Assembly: GCF_002760615.1 (NCBI RefSeq)
Contig: NZ_AWWI01000141.1
Span: forward strand, 1 to 64,000
DNA: 64,000 bases
From: Puniceibacterium antarcticum
GTDB lineage: Bacteria > Pseudomonadota > Alphaproteobacteria > Rhodobacterales > Rhodobacteraceae
Direction of reading: 5' to 3'
A program made the position numbers and the translations under genes. Positions 7,882-16,747 of the stretch are shown in pieces; position 1 is the first letter of the stretch, and the number at the start of each line of letters is the position of its first letter. The notes beneath the pieces are model-generated. The model did not search any database, was not told where the DNA came from, and worked only from the letters and a program-made list of their open reading frames with translations.

Positions 7882-9312
7882 TCAGGCCACAAGCTTGGCG
7901 ACATCCGCGTCCTTGGGCATGAAAGTGTCATGCAGCGCCTTGATCGAGGTGTTGAGCGCATCACGCCCCACCACGAACTGGGCATCCACCGTGCGCGTGG
8001 TCTGATGCGCACTGATCACGTCCACCCCGGCCTCGCGCAGGGCGCCAAGACCGCGTTCCAGAACGTGCAGACCACGCAGGTCGCGACCGATGACTGAAAC
8101 GATGGCCGCCGATTTTACGTTGATATCGGCGTTGGGGTAGAAATCGCTCAGGTCCTGCTCGGCCTTCTTGATGATGCTCATAGGCGCATCGACATAATGC
8201 GTGATCGTGTTGGCATTCGAGGTTTTCGACACGATGCGGCAGTTGTAGCGCGTCAGGCGCTCCAGCACCTTGGCGTCATAGCCCTTCACGCCGACCATAT
8301 CCTGTTCGAACAGCTCAAAGGCATAGATGGGAAGGCCTGTGACAATCTCTGCCACGCCTTTTTCAGCCTCGGCATCATCAATCAGCGTGCCGGGATCATG
8401 CGGCTCGAACGCGTTGGTGACCCGCAGCGAAACCTGTGCCTGCCGCAGGGCCTTGGCGGCGGTCGGGTGGATTGCCTCCATCCCCATGTTGCTCAGCTGA
8501 TCGGCCACGTCATAGTTGGTATGGCCCAGTTTGCGCACATTCTCGGCGCCCACAAGCTTGGGATCGGCCGAGGACAGGTGGAATTCCTTGTGGATGATCG
8601 CCTCGCGCGCATGTGTCAGCGCGGCGATCTGGCTGAATGTCACCTCGGAATAGCCGCGATCAAACTTGTTCATCAGACCTTCGGCACATTGGGCGTAACC
8701 TGTGACAATCGGCATCTCAGTCTCAAGATCGATATCCTTGAGGCCGTCGAGGATACGTTGGTCCAGAGTCATCTCGCGGTCATCACGCCAGCCGGACAGA
8801 TCCACAAACCGTGCGTTCACGCCGTTGCGGCGCAAGAGCAGGGCGGTCACAAAGGCAGAGTGGGATTCCCCAAGACCGGACAGCAGTTCGCGGGTCAGTG
8901 CCATGTGCTGCGACAGGCGGAAATGACCGTAAGAGCAGAGGCGCTGCAGGTCGATCAGGCAGGAACGTGCGCCCTCTATGCGCTCACGGACAAAATCCGC
9001 AGCCTGCGCACGGTCACCGGGGTGATCCAGCACCGCCTCATGTGCCTCGCGCATGGCTGCGTCGACGCGGGTCAGCGCGCCCATCCAGCCATGGTCATCA
9101 GTCTCGTTCGAAAAATGGGCGTAAACACCGGGTTCCTGGCTTTTCTTGTGTTCCAGCAACAGGTTGGTGATGCCGCCAAAGGCCGAAACCACAAAGATCC
9201 GGTTGTAGTCGGGCGCATTCACCCGAAAAAGCGGTTCCAGCAGCTCGGAAAGGCGGGACATGGATGTCCCGCCGATCTTTTCGACCGTATGGTTCTTGAA
9301 ATCTACAGTCAT
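7882..9312 (-). CDS. ask: Ectoine-cluster aspartokinase
   Basis: The protein phosphorylates aspartate at the start of the aspartate-family route to aspartate-semialdehyde and diaminobutyrate, the ectoine precursors. The 476 residues begin with the kinase motif VEKIGGTSMS and carry C-terminal ACT-type segments (residues ~330-470, including VSVIGRDLRGLHVLERGL). It belongs to the specialised Ask_Ect group found in ectoine operons, inferred here from its position 12 bases after ectC and from its overall pattern. A dedicated isozyme can bypass lysine and threonine feedback. It is the last gene of the ect operon. Confidence 0.93.
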   Translation of the reverse strand: MTVDFKNHTVEKIGGTSMSRLSELLEPLFRVNAPDYNRIFVVSAFGGITNLLLEHKKSQEPGVYAHFSNETDDHGWMGALTRVDAAMREAHEAVLDHPGDRAQAADFVRERIEGARSCLIDLQRLCSYGHFRLSQHMALTRELLSGLGESHSAFVTALLLRRNGVNARFVDLSGWRDDREMTLDQRILDGLKDIDLETEMPIVTGYAQCAEGLMNKFDRGYSEVTFSQIAALTHAREAIIHKEFHLSSADPKLVGAENVRKLGHTNYDVADQLSNMGMEAIHPTAAKALRQAQVSLRVTNAFEPHDPGTLIDDAEAEKGVAEIVTGLPIYAFELFEQDMVGVKGYDAKVLERLTRYNCRIVSKTSNANTITHYVDAPMSIIKKAEQDLSDFYPNADINVKSAAIVSVIGRDLRGLHVLERGLGALREAGVDVISAHQTTRTVDAQFVVGRDALNTSIKALHDTFMPKDADVAKLVA

Positions 9313-9324
9313 GCTGTTTTCTGC

Positions 9325-9717
9325 TTACGCAGCCTCTTCGGGAGCGGCGTAAGAGCCGTCTTCCTGGTGCACTTCGGTGCCGGTCACGGGCGGGTTAAAG
9401 CAGCAGGCCATGACCAGCTCTTCTTCGGCGCGCAGGATGTGTTTGTCGTGCAGGTTCAGACCATACATCACGCCGGGATGGATCTCGTGAGTCTCGCCTG
9501 TGGCGATGTCGGTGATCGAGCCCTTGCCAGACATGCAATACACGCTTTCAAAGTGGTTCTTGTAGTGGAACGTGTGCTCGGAACCAGCCTTGAGATAGGT
9601 GATGTGGAACGAAAAGCCCATCTTGTCATCGGCCAGCAGCATCCGGACAGAGGTCCAGTCGGCGTCCGAAACGGAACGGTCGGTGTCTTTGAGCTTGTTT
9701 ACGTCGCGTACAATCAT
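9325..9717 (-). CDS. ectC: Ectoine synthase
   Basis: EctC cyclises N-gamma-acetyl-diaminobutyrate to ectoine. The 130-residue cupin keeps the iron ligands at their standard positions: Glu57 (HFESVY), Tyr85 (VMYGLN) and His93 (DKHILR). The N-terminus [10 protein letters not shown] is typical. It starts 5 bases after ectB. No ectD (hydroxylase) gene follows, so this cluster alone makes ectoine, not hydroxyectoine. Confidence 0.97.
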   Translation of the reverse strand: MIVRDVNKLKDTDRSVSDADWTSVRMLLADDKMGFSFHITYLKAGSEHTFHYKNHFESVYCMSGKGSITDIATGETHEIHPGVMYGLNLHDKHILRAEEELVMACCFNPPVTGTEVHQEDGSYAAPEEAA

Positions 9718-9722
9718 GTGAA

Positions 9723-11015
9723 TTACTCCGCTGCGATTTTGTGTTGTGCCGTGGCGCTCCGCGTGGCGTCGAGAAGGATCTCGAGGCCTGTCTGGAACGT
9801 CTTTGTCGGCGTGGTGAGAGGGGCAAGCACCTTGACGACTTCGTCATGGGCACCCGACGTCTCGATGATCAAGCCATTTTCGAAGCAGCGTGCGCAGATA
9901 TCGGAGGCAAGTTCGCCCGAACCGACATCTACACCCTGCATCAGGCCGCGACCTTTAAGTTTGGCGCCGTGAACTTCATCCGCAACGGCCTGCAGCCCTG
10001 CGGTGAGGATCAGCGCCTTGTCTGCCAGTTCCTGCTGAAAACTGTCGTTCTTCCAGAATTTTTCCAGAGCGACGCGGGCGGTGACAAAGGCGTGTGTGTT
10101 GCCCCGGAAGGTGCCGTTGTGCTCGGCCGGCTTCCAGATATCCAGTTCCGGCTTGATCAGCAGGGCCGCGAAAGGCAGGCCAAAGCCCGACAGTGATTTC
10201 GCCTGGGTGATCATGTCCGGATCAATGTCCATGCCTTCAAAGCCGAAATAGGTGCCCGAACGGCCACAGCCCGATTGGATGTCATCCACGATGACCAGCG
10301 CGCCAAGTTCCTTGGCGAGCTTGCCAATGCCTTCAATCCAGTCCTGCGATGCGGCGTTCAGTCCACCTTCGCCCTGAATGGGTTCAAAGATGAAGGCCGC
10401 CGGCGCGTCGATGCCCGAGGACGGGTTGGTCAGCATCATGCGCAGATGTTCCAGCGTATCGACGCCATCGCCGAAAGCCCCGTCATAGGGCATGTGGGTC
10501 ACACCTGTCAGGCCGGCGTTGCTGTTGCCGCTGCCGGCCCGCTTGCCGGCGTTACCGGTAAGCGACAGTGCGCCCATGGTCATGCCGTGGAAGGCGTTGG
10601 TGAAGGAGATGATGTTACGACGCCCGGTTACCTTACGGGCCAGCTTGATCGCGGCCTCGACGGCGTTGGTGCCGGTCGGCCCGGTCATCATGATCTTATG
10701 GCTCATGCCGCGCGGCTTGAGGATGATGTCCTCGTATGCCTGCAGGAACTGCGCCTTGGTGTCCGTGTACATGTCCAGACCGTGCGCAATGCCATCACCC
10801 AGAATGTGATCGACCAGTGCCTGCTTCATGTCCGGGTCGTTGTGGCCGTAGTTCAGAGAGGAACAGCCGGCCAGGAAGTCGATATAGGTTTTGCCGTCCG
10901 TGTTGGTCATTTCCGAGCCGGAGGCTTTGGTGAACACGGTGTCAAAGCTGCGGCAGTAGCTGCGCACTTGGCTTTCGCGTGTTTCAAAAATGCTTTTCAG
11001 TGTCTCAGAAGACAT
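9723..11015 (-). CDS. ectB: Diaminobutyrate-2-oxoglutarate transaminase
   Basis: EctB transfers an amino group to aspartate-beta-semialdehyde to give L-2,4-diaminobutyrate. It is a fold-I PLP aminotransferase of 430 residues with the PLP-contact segment [14 protein letters not shown] and the Schiff-base Lys273 in ITQAKSLSG. The ATG at 11015 ([16 protein letters not shown]) was chosen because it gives the family N-terminus and is preceded by AAAGGAAC. An in-frame codon 13 residues upstream has no such support. It lies between ectA and ectC. Confidence 0.97.
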   Translation of the reverse strand: MSSETLKSIFETRESQVRSYCRSFDTVFTKASGSEMTNTDGKTYIDFLAGCSSLNYGHNDPDMKQALVDHILGDGIAHGLDMYTDTKAQFLQAYEDIILKPRGMSHKIMMTGPTGTNAVEAAIKLARKVTGRRNIISFTNAFHGMTMGALSLTGNAGKRAGSGNSNAGLTGVTHMPYDGAFGDGVDTLEHLRMMLTNPSSGIDAPAAFIFEPIQGEGGLNAASQDWIEGIGKLAKELGALVIVDDIQSGCGRSGTYFGFEGMDIDPDMITQAKSLSGFGLPFAALLIKPELDIWKPAEHNGTFRGNTHAFVTARVALEKFWKNDSFQQELADKALILTAGLQAVADEVHGAKLKGRGLMQGVDVGSGELASDICARCFENGLIIETSGAHDEVVKVLAPLTTPTKTFQTGLEILLDATRSATAQHKIAAE

Positions 11016-11063
11016 AAGTGTTCCTTTTCTTTGGGAGGAGGAGAGGCTGGGCATCTTGCCGTA

Positions 11064-11594
11064 TCAGGCGACGCTCTTCAGCGCCTCTCGGAATGAAATG
11101 GTAACCATGTGCTCGGTCGCATGTTCACCTTGGAAGTGTGTGTCGCGGGTAAAGTGTGCTTCGGAGGACAAATCTGCGCCGCTCTTTTTGGAGAACTTGC
11201 GAAACAGTGCCCAAGAGGCGTCATTGTCCAGCGTGATTGTGGTCTGCATACGCTTTGCATCCGCCGTTTCGTCACGGCGCATCAGCGCGTCCAGCATACG
11301 TGTGCCAAGGCCGATGCCGCGTGCACTGGCTGATACGGCCACTTGCCAGACGAAGACGCATTCTGCGTCCTGCGGCATGAGGTAGGCCGAAATCCAACCG
11401 ACGATCGCGCCATCCATTTCTGCCACTACACAAGTGTCGCGGAAATGGTCGGACTGCAGAAGGTTCGCGTAGATGGAGTTCTCATCCAGAGGCTTGCAGT
11501 CGCGAATCAGCTCCCAGATTTCTGCGCCGTCCTCGCGGACGGGCTTGCGAAAAGTCACAGTGCCTTCGGGCTTGACGCTTTGCAGTGTTTGCAC
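11064..11594 (-). CDS. ectA: L-2,4-diaminobutyrate N-gamma-acetyltransferase
   Basis: EctA acetylates diaminobutyrate with acetyl-CoA. The 176 residues form a GNAT fold with the acetyl-CoA loop SARGIGLGTRMLD and the substrate segment CKPLDENSIYANLL, typical of EctA. Translation starts at a GTG with GAGG seven bases upstream. It is the first gene of the ectABC-ask operon. The upstream control region is AT-rich and shared with the divergent ectR gene. Confidence 0.95.
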   Translation of the reverse strand: MQTLQSVKPEGTVTFRKPVREDGAEIWELIRDCKPLDENSIYANLLQSDHFRDTCVVAEMDGAIVGWISAYLMPQDAECVFVWQVAVSASARGIGLGTRMLDALMRRDETADAKRMQTTITLDNDASWALFRKFSKKSGADLSSEAHFTRDTHFQGEHATEHMVTISFREALKSVA

Positions 11595-11626
11595 GGGAGT
11601 ACCTCGGTTTCGTTACGGTTGCTTAG

Positions 11627-11683
11627 ATTACTTTGGGATACTAAGTAGTTTATTTTCGCAGATGTTTCAATATTCAAAGTAAT
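11627..11683. promoter_or_regulatory. Widely spaced inverted repeat upstream of ectA
   Basis: ATTACTTTG (11627-11635) and CAAAGTAAT (11675-11683) are exact inverted copies 39 bases apart, 33 to 89 bases before ectA. A further pair, CTAAGTA (11641-11647) and TACTTAG (11758-11764), spans towards ectR. The stretch 11641-11700 is only about 28% G+C by hand count. These are candidate sites for the divergent MarR regulator or for osmotic control of the ect promoter. Confidence 0.4.
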
Positions 11684-11746
11684 AATTCTTAGGTCGTTGT
11701 TTGGTTCCCTGACAATCCCATAAAAATTATGTTTATTTAACGGGCC

Positions 11747-11775
11747 TTGTAGGGTGATACTTAGCTTTGTATACT
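11747..11775 (+). promoter_or_regulatory. Candidate promoter of ectR
   Basis: A -35-like TTGTAG (11747-11752) and -10-like TATACT (11770-11775) are separated by 17 bases. Transcription would start near 11782 and leave a leader of about 90 bases before the ectR ATG. The spacer contains TACTTAG, one arm of an inverted repeat that recurs near ectA, which could mean autoregulation. Confidence 0.5.
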
Positions 11776-11874
11776 ATTGGCATGTTAGATCAAAGTAGAA
11801 TGCAAAGTGTTTCGGGGAGTTGTGCGATCTCACGGTCTCGACGTAAACTGACCCGACCTGAAGAAGAGACCGAC

Positions 11875-12360
11875 ATGGACAGGACCGACACCAGCCTGAT
11901 CGCGTTGCGGCGAATCCTGCGCGCAACCGAATTATACGGGCGTGACCTTGCACGGGATGCGGGGCTTACCGCCGTGCAGCTTCGTGTGCTGCAGATCGTC
12001 GCCGAAAAAGGGCACAGCACACCAACCGAAATTGCGACCCGGATGGGCGTGTCCCAGGCGACGATTTCCGTGCTGATCAAGAAGCTGGAAGGCTACGGAT
12101 TTTTGGAGCGTCACAAGTCGCTGTCAGATCGGCGCCAGACCGATCTTGAGATCACCAAGGTTGGCATGGACAAAGTCAATGTGGCACCGGACGCGCTCCA
12201 GCAACGCTATGTGGCCCAGTTCGAATCACTGGCGGATTGGGAACAGTCGATGATCGTTGCAGTGCTGGAACGCGTGGCGGTGATGCTGGATGCGTCGGAC
12301 ATGCCCGCAGAACCGGTGTTGACCACCGGCGATATCCTGCGCCAGGACCACCACAGTTGA
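11875..12360 (+). CDS. ectR: MarR-family regulator of ectoine genes, EctR-like
   Basis: A 161-residue winged-helix protein of the MarR family. Its DNA-binding part covers about residues 30-100, with the helix-turn-helix TPTEIATRMGVSQATISVLI followed by the wing HKSLSDRRQTDLEI. The ATG at 11875 gives the usual MarR length. In-frame upstream sequence back to 11767 overlaps the promoter and is unlikely to be translated. It is divergent from ectABC-ask, the arrangement of EctR1 in methylotrophs, where the protein represses ectABC. That role is inferred here from position and family. Confidence 0.85.
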   Translation: MDRTDTSLIALRRILRATELYGRDLARDAGLTAVQLRVLQIVAEKGHSTPTEIATRMGVSQATISVLIKKLEGYGFLERHKSLSDRRQTDLEITKVGMDKVNVAPDALQQRYVAQFESLADWEQSMIVAVLERVAVMLDASDMPAEPVLTTGDILRQDHHS

Positions 12361-12408
12361 TCGTATCGGCGTTGCTGACGGCCTAATAAGGGTACACGAG
12401 ACATGAAA

Positions 12409-12438
12409 CAGCGCGCGGCTCGAACAAGCCGCGCGCTG
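12409..12438. terminator. Strong bidirectional terminator between ectR and tamB
   Basis: CAGCGCGCGGCT (12409-12420) and AGCCGCGCGCTG (12427-12438) form a 12-bp perfect stem with a 6-base loop, followed by TTTGCTTTC on the plus strand. It lies between convergent ectR and tamB and can serve both. Confidence 0.8.
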
Positions 12439-12463
12439 TTTGCTTTCGAACGATTTTGCGGCC

Positions 12464-15400
12464 TCAGTAGTCTTTTTCGAAAAAGACACCCAGACCAGTG
12501 TTCCCGTCAGAAGACGCGGTTCCGCGCGCCGTGATCGAAGAGGTGATATCGAGGTTGAGGTTGATCTCGCTCTGCCCTTCAGCGCCCACGGTCACGTCTG
12601 TATAGACATTGTCGGTCAGGTACTTGCCGACCCGCAGTTCCGTCGTGCCGTCGTCGGAGGTGGAGACATCGAAATCATCGACTCCGAACCCCATGCGCAG
12701 CCGGTCAACGATGCCGGTGCCGCTCGTGCCGACCAGTGTATTCACGGCAGAGGCGATGCGCAGTGCCTGAAAGGCCGAGATTTGCGTCACGTCACGCCCG
12801 AACAGCAGAAGAGCCAGCACTTCTTCCTCTGGCCGTTCTGGGCTGGAGCTGATGCTGACGTCAGGATCAGAGACGACGCCGCTGATTTCGAAGCGGATCG
12901 TCGTCGAGTCGCGCTGTGTGGTTGCCACGACGCTGATCGTCGGAACAAGGCTGCCACTCATCACGATAGCGGCCTGGTCCAGTTCGATCCGCTGTCCCAG
13001 AATATCGAGCCGTCCCCGCACCAGATCGAAACGTCCTTCGGGCTGGATGTTCGACAAGGTGCCGCGCAGGCGGATCTCTCCACCCAGTTCGGCATCCAGA
13101 CCACGGCCACGGATGAAGATCTGGCTGGGGGCCTGCACCAGAACGTTCATCTGGTAATTCGGTCCGCCGCCGCTACTGTCAGACCCGGTGTCGAGCCGTC
13201 CAGCACGGGCACGGGTTTCGCGGCCTGCGGCGGTTTCGTTGATGTGGCGTATCTCGAACTTACTGCCGGAAGAGCCAAGCCCGGTGTCAGGCACGCGTAC
13301 CTCGACCTTGTCCATTGTCAACGTCCCTTCCAGCGCTGCAGAAGAGGCGAGTGGGCCTGTCAGGCTTAGCTGGCCAGTGACCGCGGTTTCGTAGAGGCCT
13401 GGGTCCGCAATGGCGACGCTGTTCAGCTGAATGGTCAGATCGCCATTGAAAGGGGCGGATAGGGCAACGGGCCCGCGCACGGCGATCGTGCCGCCGGTCG
13501 AGGACTGTGTGGTCAAATCGATTGTCGCCCGTCCGCCATCCAGCGTGACCGTTGCGCCGATGTCGTTCAGGTTTATTGGGGCTGAGGGCAGGACCATGCT
13601 CGCCCCCGCCGTGCGGACCGTGCCAGAGAGTGCCTCCAAACCCGGCGCACCGTTCAGGCGCAAGTCAAAATTAGCGTTCCCGTTCAGGATATTGGGTTCC
13701 AGAAAGGTGTTGGCCAAGGCCATCGGCGCGCTGCCCGTGGCCGAGATGTCGGCGCTGCTGCCATCCGGTGCCACTGTGCCGTTGACCTGCGCACTGGTGC
13801 CGCCGGGGCCGGTGACGTTTGCGTCGATTTGGTAATCGCCACCCTGTGATGTGGCGGTCCCGGTGGCGGTCGCAGGCCCGTTGAAACCGGCTGCAAACAG
13901 CCCCAGATCACGCAACCGCAGATCATAGCGCAAGCTGTTTGAGCCAGCCCCGAGCGCCCCGCTGGCACTTGCGGTGATCTGGCCAGTGGACAGATCAAAG
14001 GTTTGCACCGTGATCACGCCGCTGCTGTCGCGTGCCGCATTTACGGCAAGGTTGGTCTGGCCCGCGATCAGCTTGTCCACGGCGGTGATACCGCTGCGCA
14101 GGTTCTGTGCCGTGCCAGTCACGTCTGCCGCAAAGCTGGCGTCGCGCGCATCATAGTTGCCCGATCCTGACAGGTTCAGGCTACCGCCAAGGTCACGTCC
14201 CAGAAGCCCGGCATAGGGCGCCAATGAGTCCGCCTTGAGCATGCCAGAGCCTTTGATCTGGCCAAGCACCTTGTTTGCATATTGCGCCACAACCGTCGCA
14301 TCGAGATCGACACCGCCAGGCCCGGTTGCCGTGGTGTCCAGCGTCCAGTCATCGCCCGCCTGTTCCAGTGTCCCTCTGACCTGTGCCGCACCGTTCAGAC
14401 CTGGCGCAGCACGCGAGGTGTCGGGCAGGCGGATGTCAAAGCGCGCGGTGCTGTCGGTGTCGCGCAGCACGCCCTCGGCCGTGGCGATAAGGCCGCTGGC
14501 TGTCAGGTCCAGATTGCTCAGGGTGATTCCGTCGGCATCCCGCGCCGCTTCGACGTTAAGCACCGTCTTGCCGGTCAGAAGCCCGTCAAGCTGTGAAATG
14601 GCTGTTTTCAGGTCGGTTGTGTCGCCGGTCAGGTTGGCCGAGAAATACTGCGTCGTGGGGTCAAAGGCGCCGGACCCTGCCAGATTGACCCCGCCTCCAA
14701 TGTCGCGCCCGGCGATGGCGCCGTAGGGGGCGATGTCATCGGCCCGGACCGTGCCAGTGCCGTTGATATTGCTGAGCGTGCCGTCGGCGTAGGTGGCAAG
14801 GACACGTGCCCGCACATCTGCCCCACCGGGGCCGCTTGCGTTGGTGTCGAGTGTCCAGAGCGTGCCGACCTGATCCAATTGCCCCTGCATATGGGCGGGG
14901 CCGCTGAGCTGTGGCAATACCAGAGCTGAGTCGTTCAGCGCCACGTCGAAACGCGCCGCGCTGTCGCCGGTTTTCAGTCGGCCCTCTGCCGTTATGGTGC
15001 CGCCGGTTGCTTGAACATCAAGGGTGCGCAGCAAGACACCGTTTTCGTCGCGCACCATGTCGATGGCAAGCGTTGCGTTGCCGGAAAGGATTCTGTCGGC
15101 TTCGGGCTGACCCGTGACCAGATCGCGGGTGGTGCCCTTTATCGTGGCATCAAAGGCGCCGTCCAGCGGTTTGGCGGAACCGGTCAGCGTCACAACCACC
15201 GCGCCGCCCAGATCGCGCCCGGCCAGACCGGAAAAGCGCGCGATATTGGCTGCAGTCAGTTCCGCATTGCCAATGATTTCCGGGGCGAAGGTGCCGCTGA
15301 GACCGGTCAGGCGCAAGGAGCCATTGAGACCGATGCCAGCGCCAGACAGAGTGATGGGTGCCAGATCCAGCGGAGCACCCTGATTCCAGTCAAATGCGAT

Positions 15401-16747
15401 GGCACCGTTAATCGCCTCACCCAGAGCCTCGGCCAGGCTTGCATCGTTGGGGGCAAGACCGGTTGCGTCGATGTTGACGCGCCCTGCGGCATTGCCAACA
15501 GAGCTGCCTTCGCCCTTGCCAAGCCGTCCGAGCCCGTTCAGCCGAGCCTGAGCCAGCTTGATGTCGGGGCGTTCCAGCCCGTCCAGCACAAGGTCCGCGC
15601 TCCAGCTGTCGCTGTCGTTGGCGTCGAAATTGACATTCAGATCAAGGCTGTTGATGCGAGTTTCCACACCAGGCAAGGGCAGCAGTAGCGGCCCGCCGGC
15701 GGAGTTCGCAACGCGGCCTTTCAGCTGCACCTGTTCGGGCCATTTGTCGGGGCCAAGCGCAAGATTGCCGGTCAGCGTAAGCGCCTCGGTGCTCAGATCC
15801 AGCGTGTTCAGCCGCAGTCGTCCGTCAGCCAGGGTCTGTCCGGCGATGTCTAGATTAAGATCGGGGCCAAAAAAGGCCCGGTTTTCTGGCGGCAGCATGG
15901 GTCGGATATCGCCCGACAGTGTCGCTGTAAAGGCGCGCCCCTCTGGGCCATCTGCGGACAGGGCGGCAAGTGTCAGGCGACCGTTCAGGCGGTCCGCGCC
16001 ATCAGTGGCCATTGACAGATCGGCGGCGAAATCGCTGAGTGGCCCTTCGCCCTGCAGGGTCAGGGCAATCGCCGGGTTGTCCGGTAGGTTCATAAGTGTC
16101 GAGACTATGCCGCCGGAGCCCTCGGTCAGGCTGAGGTCAAGGGAAATGTTCTGTGTTTCATTGGCGTAAGACGCGGCCAGCGCCAGCGCGCCGGTCTGCC
16201 CGTCCACACGATCGATCTGCAGATTCGCATCCAGAGCACCATCGACAAGGCTGGCCGAACCAACCACCGAAACTTCGGCTGCGACGCCCAGAATGGGGGC
16301 GCCCAGGACGGCGCGCTGAATGTCCAGTTTTTCGATTTTGACCGAAACAGGCAGTTCAGGCAGGCTGAAAGGCTGGGCCTCGGGGTTCGGCAGGTCATTG
16401 TTGGGCAAGGGTTTGCGTGGCAGCAGCACCTCTTCGGCAGAGAGTTCTGCAATCTCGATTCGGCCGCGCAGGATGGCAAGTCGGTTCCAGGACAGGCCCA
16501 CATTGTTCAGCGTAATCCAGACACCGTCAGGATCGGCGATGGTCAACTGTTCGATGGTTGCCCGTGATGACAGCGCGCCCTCGAATCCCTGAATTCGGAT
16601 CTGGCGGCCCTCAGCGGACAGGTTGTCTTCCAACAGGGCCTGAAGATAGCCGCGGTCATCCGTTTGCGTGTCCGAGGTTTGCGAGAGCACGGGCTGCGTT
16701 GCGAACAGCGCCATGAGGAAGAGAAGGCAGAACCGAATGCGAGTCAA
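12464..16747 (-). CDS. tamB: Translocation and assembly module protein TamB
   Basis: TamB is a long inner-membrane-anchored periplasmic protein that works with TamA in outer-membrane assembly and is also implicated in phospholipid transport between the membranes. The 1427 residues begin with a hydrophobic anchor (5-22) and end in the conserved DUF490/TamB domain, with LLALLLFGRDVTQISAFQ and a C-terminal beta-rich part ending VFFEKDY. The start is a TTG whose TTGA overlaps the tamA stop. The next Met is at residue 12, which would cut the anchor, so TTG is preferred. The middle holds about three degenerate ~170-residue repeats. Confidence 0.9.
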   Translation of the reverse strand: MTRIRFCLLFLMALFATQPVLSQTSDTQTDDRGYLQALLEDNLSAEGRQIRIQGFEGALSSRATIEQLTIADPDGVWITLNNVGLSWNRLAILRGRIEIAELSAEEVLLPRKPLPNNDLPNPEAQPFSLPELPVSVKIEKLDIQRAVLGAPILGVAAEVSVVGSASLVDGALDANLQIDRVDGQTGALALAASYANETQNISLDLSLTEGSGGIVSTLMNLPDNPAIALTLQGEGPLSDFAADLSMATDGADRLNGRLTLAALSADGPEGRAFTATLSGDIRPMLPPENRAFFGPDLNLDIAGQTLADGRLRLNTLDLSTEALTLTGNLALGPDKWPEQVQLKGRVANSAGGPLLLPLPGVETRINSLDLNVNFDANDSDSWSADLVLDGLERPDIKLAQARLNGLGRLGKGEGSSVGNAAGRVNIDATGLAPNDASLAEALGEAINGAIAFDWNQGAPLDLAPITLSGAGIGLNGSLRLTGLSGTFAPEIIGNAELTAANIARFSGLAGRDLGGAVVVTLTGSAKPLDGAFDATIKGTTRDLVTGQPEADRILSGNATLAIDMVRDENGVLLRTLDVQATGGTITAEGRLKTGDSAARFDVALNDSALVLPQLSGPAHMQGQLDQVGTLWTLDTNASGPGGADVRARVLATYADGTLSNINGTGTVRADDIAPYGAIAGRDIGGGVNLAGSGAFDPTTQYFSANLTGDTTDLKTAISQLDGLLTGKTVLNVEAARDADGITLSNLDLTASGLIATAEGVLRDTDSTARFDIRLPDTSRAAPGLNGAAQVRGTLEQAGDDWTLDTTATGPGGVDLDATVVAQYANKVLGQIKGSGMLKADSLAPYAGLLGRDLGGSLNLSGSGNYDARDASFAADVTGTAQNLRSGITAVDKLIAGQTNLAVNAARDSSGVITVQTFDLSTGQITASASGALGAGSNSLRYDLRLRDLGLFAAGFNGPATATGTATSQGGDYQIDANVTGPGGTSAQVNGTVAPDGSSADISATGSAPMALANTFLEPNILNGNANFDLRLNGAPGLEALSGTVRTAGASMVLPSAPINLNDIGATVTLDGGRATIDLTTQSSTGGTIAVRGPVALSAPFNGDLTIQLNSVAIADPGLYETAVTGQLSLTGPLASSAALEGTLTMDKVEVRVPDTGLGSSGSKFEIRHINETAAGRETRARAGRLDTGSDSSGGGPNYQMNVLVQAPSQIFIRGRGLDAELGGEIRLRGTLSNIQPEGRFDLVRGRLDILGQRIELDQAAIVMSGSLVPTISVVATTQRDSTTIRFEISGVVSDPDVSISSSPERPEEEVLALLLFGRDVTQISAFQALRIASAVNTLVGTSGTGIVDRLRMGFGVDDFDVSTSDDGTTELRVGKYLTDNVYTDVTVGAEGQSEINLNLDITSSITARGTASSDGNTGLGVFFEKDY
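13690..15230 (-). repeat. Degenerate ~170-residue repeats inside TamB
   Basis: In the TamB reading frame the motif GRDLGG or GRDIGG, followed by a Ser/Gly-rich strand, recurs at about 15200-15228, 14697-14720 and 14179-14215, spaced roughly 500-515 bases. Each unit also carries W-TLDT-ASGPGG-like sequence. This matches the repeated beta-strand layers of the TamB groove. Boundaries are approximate. Confidence 0.55.

Noticed and set aside
8197-9972. 591-codon open frame on the plus strand across ask, ectC and ectB
   Set aside because: It is opposite three well-identified ectoine genes, has no family features, and is explained by high GC leaving the antisense frame open.
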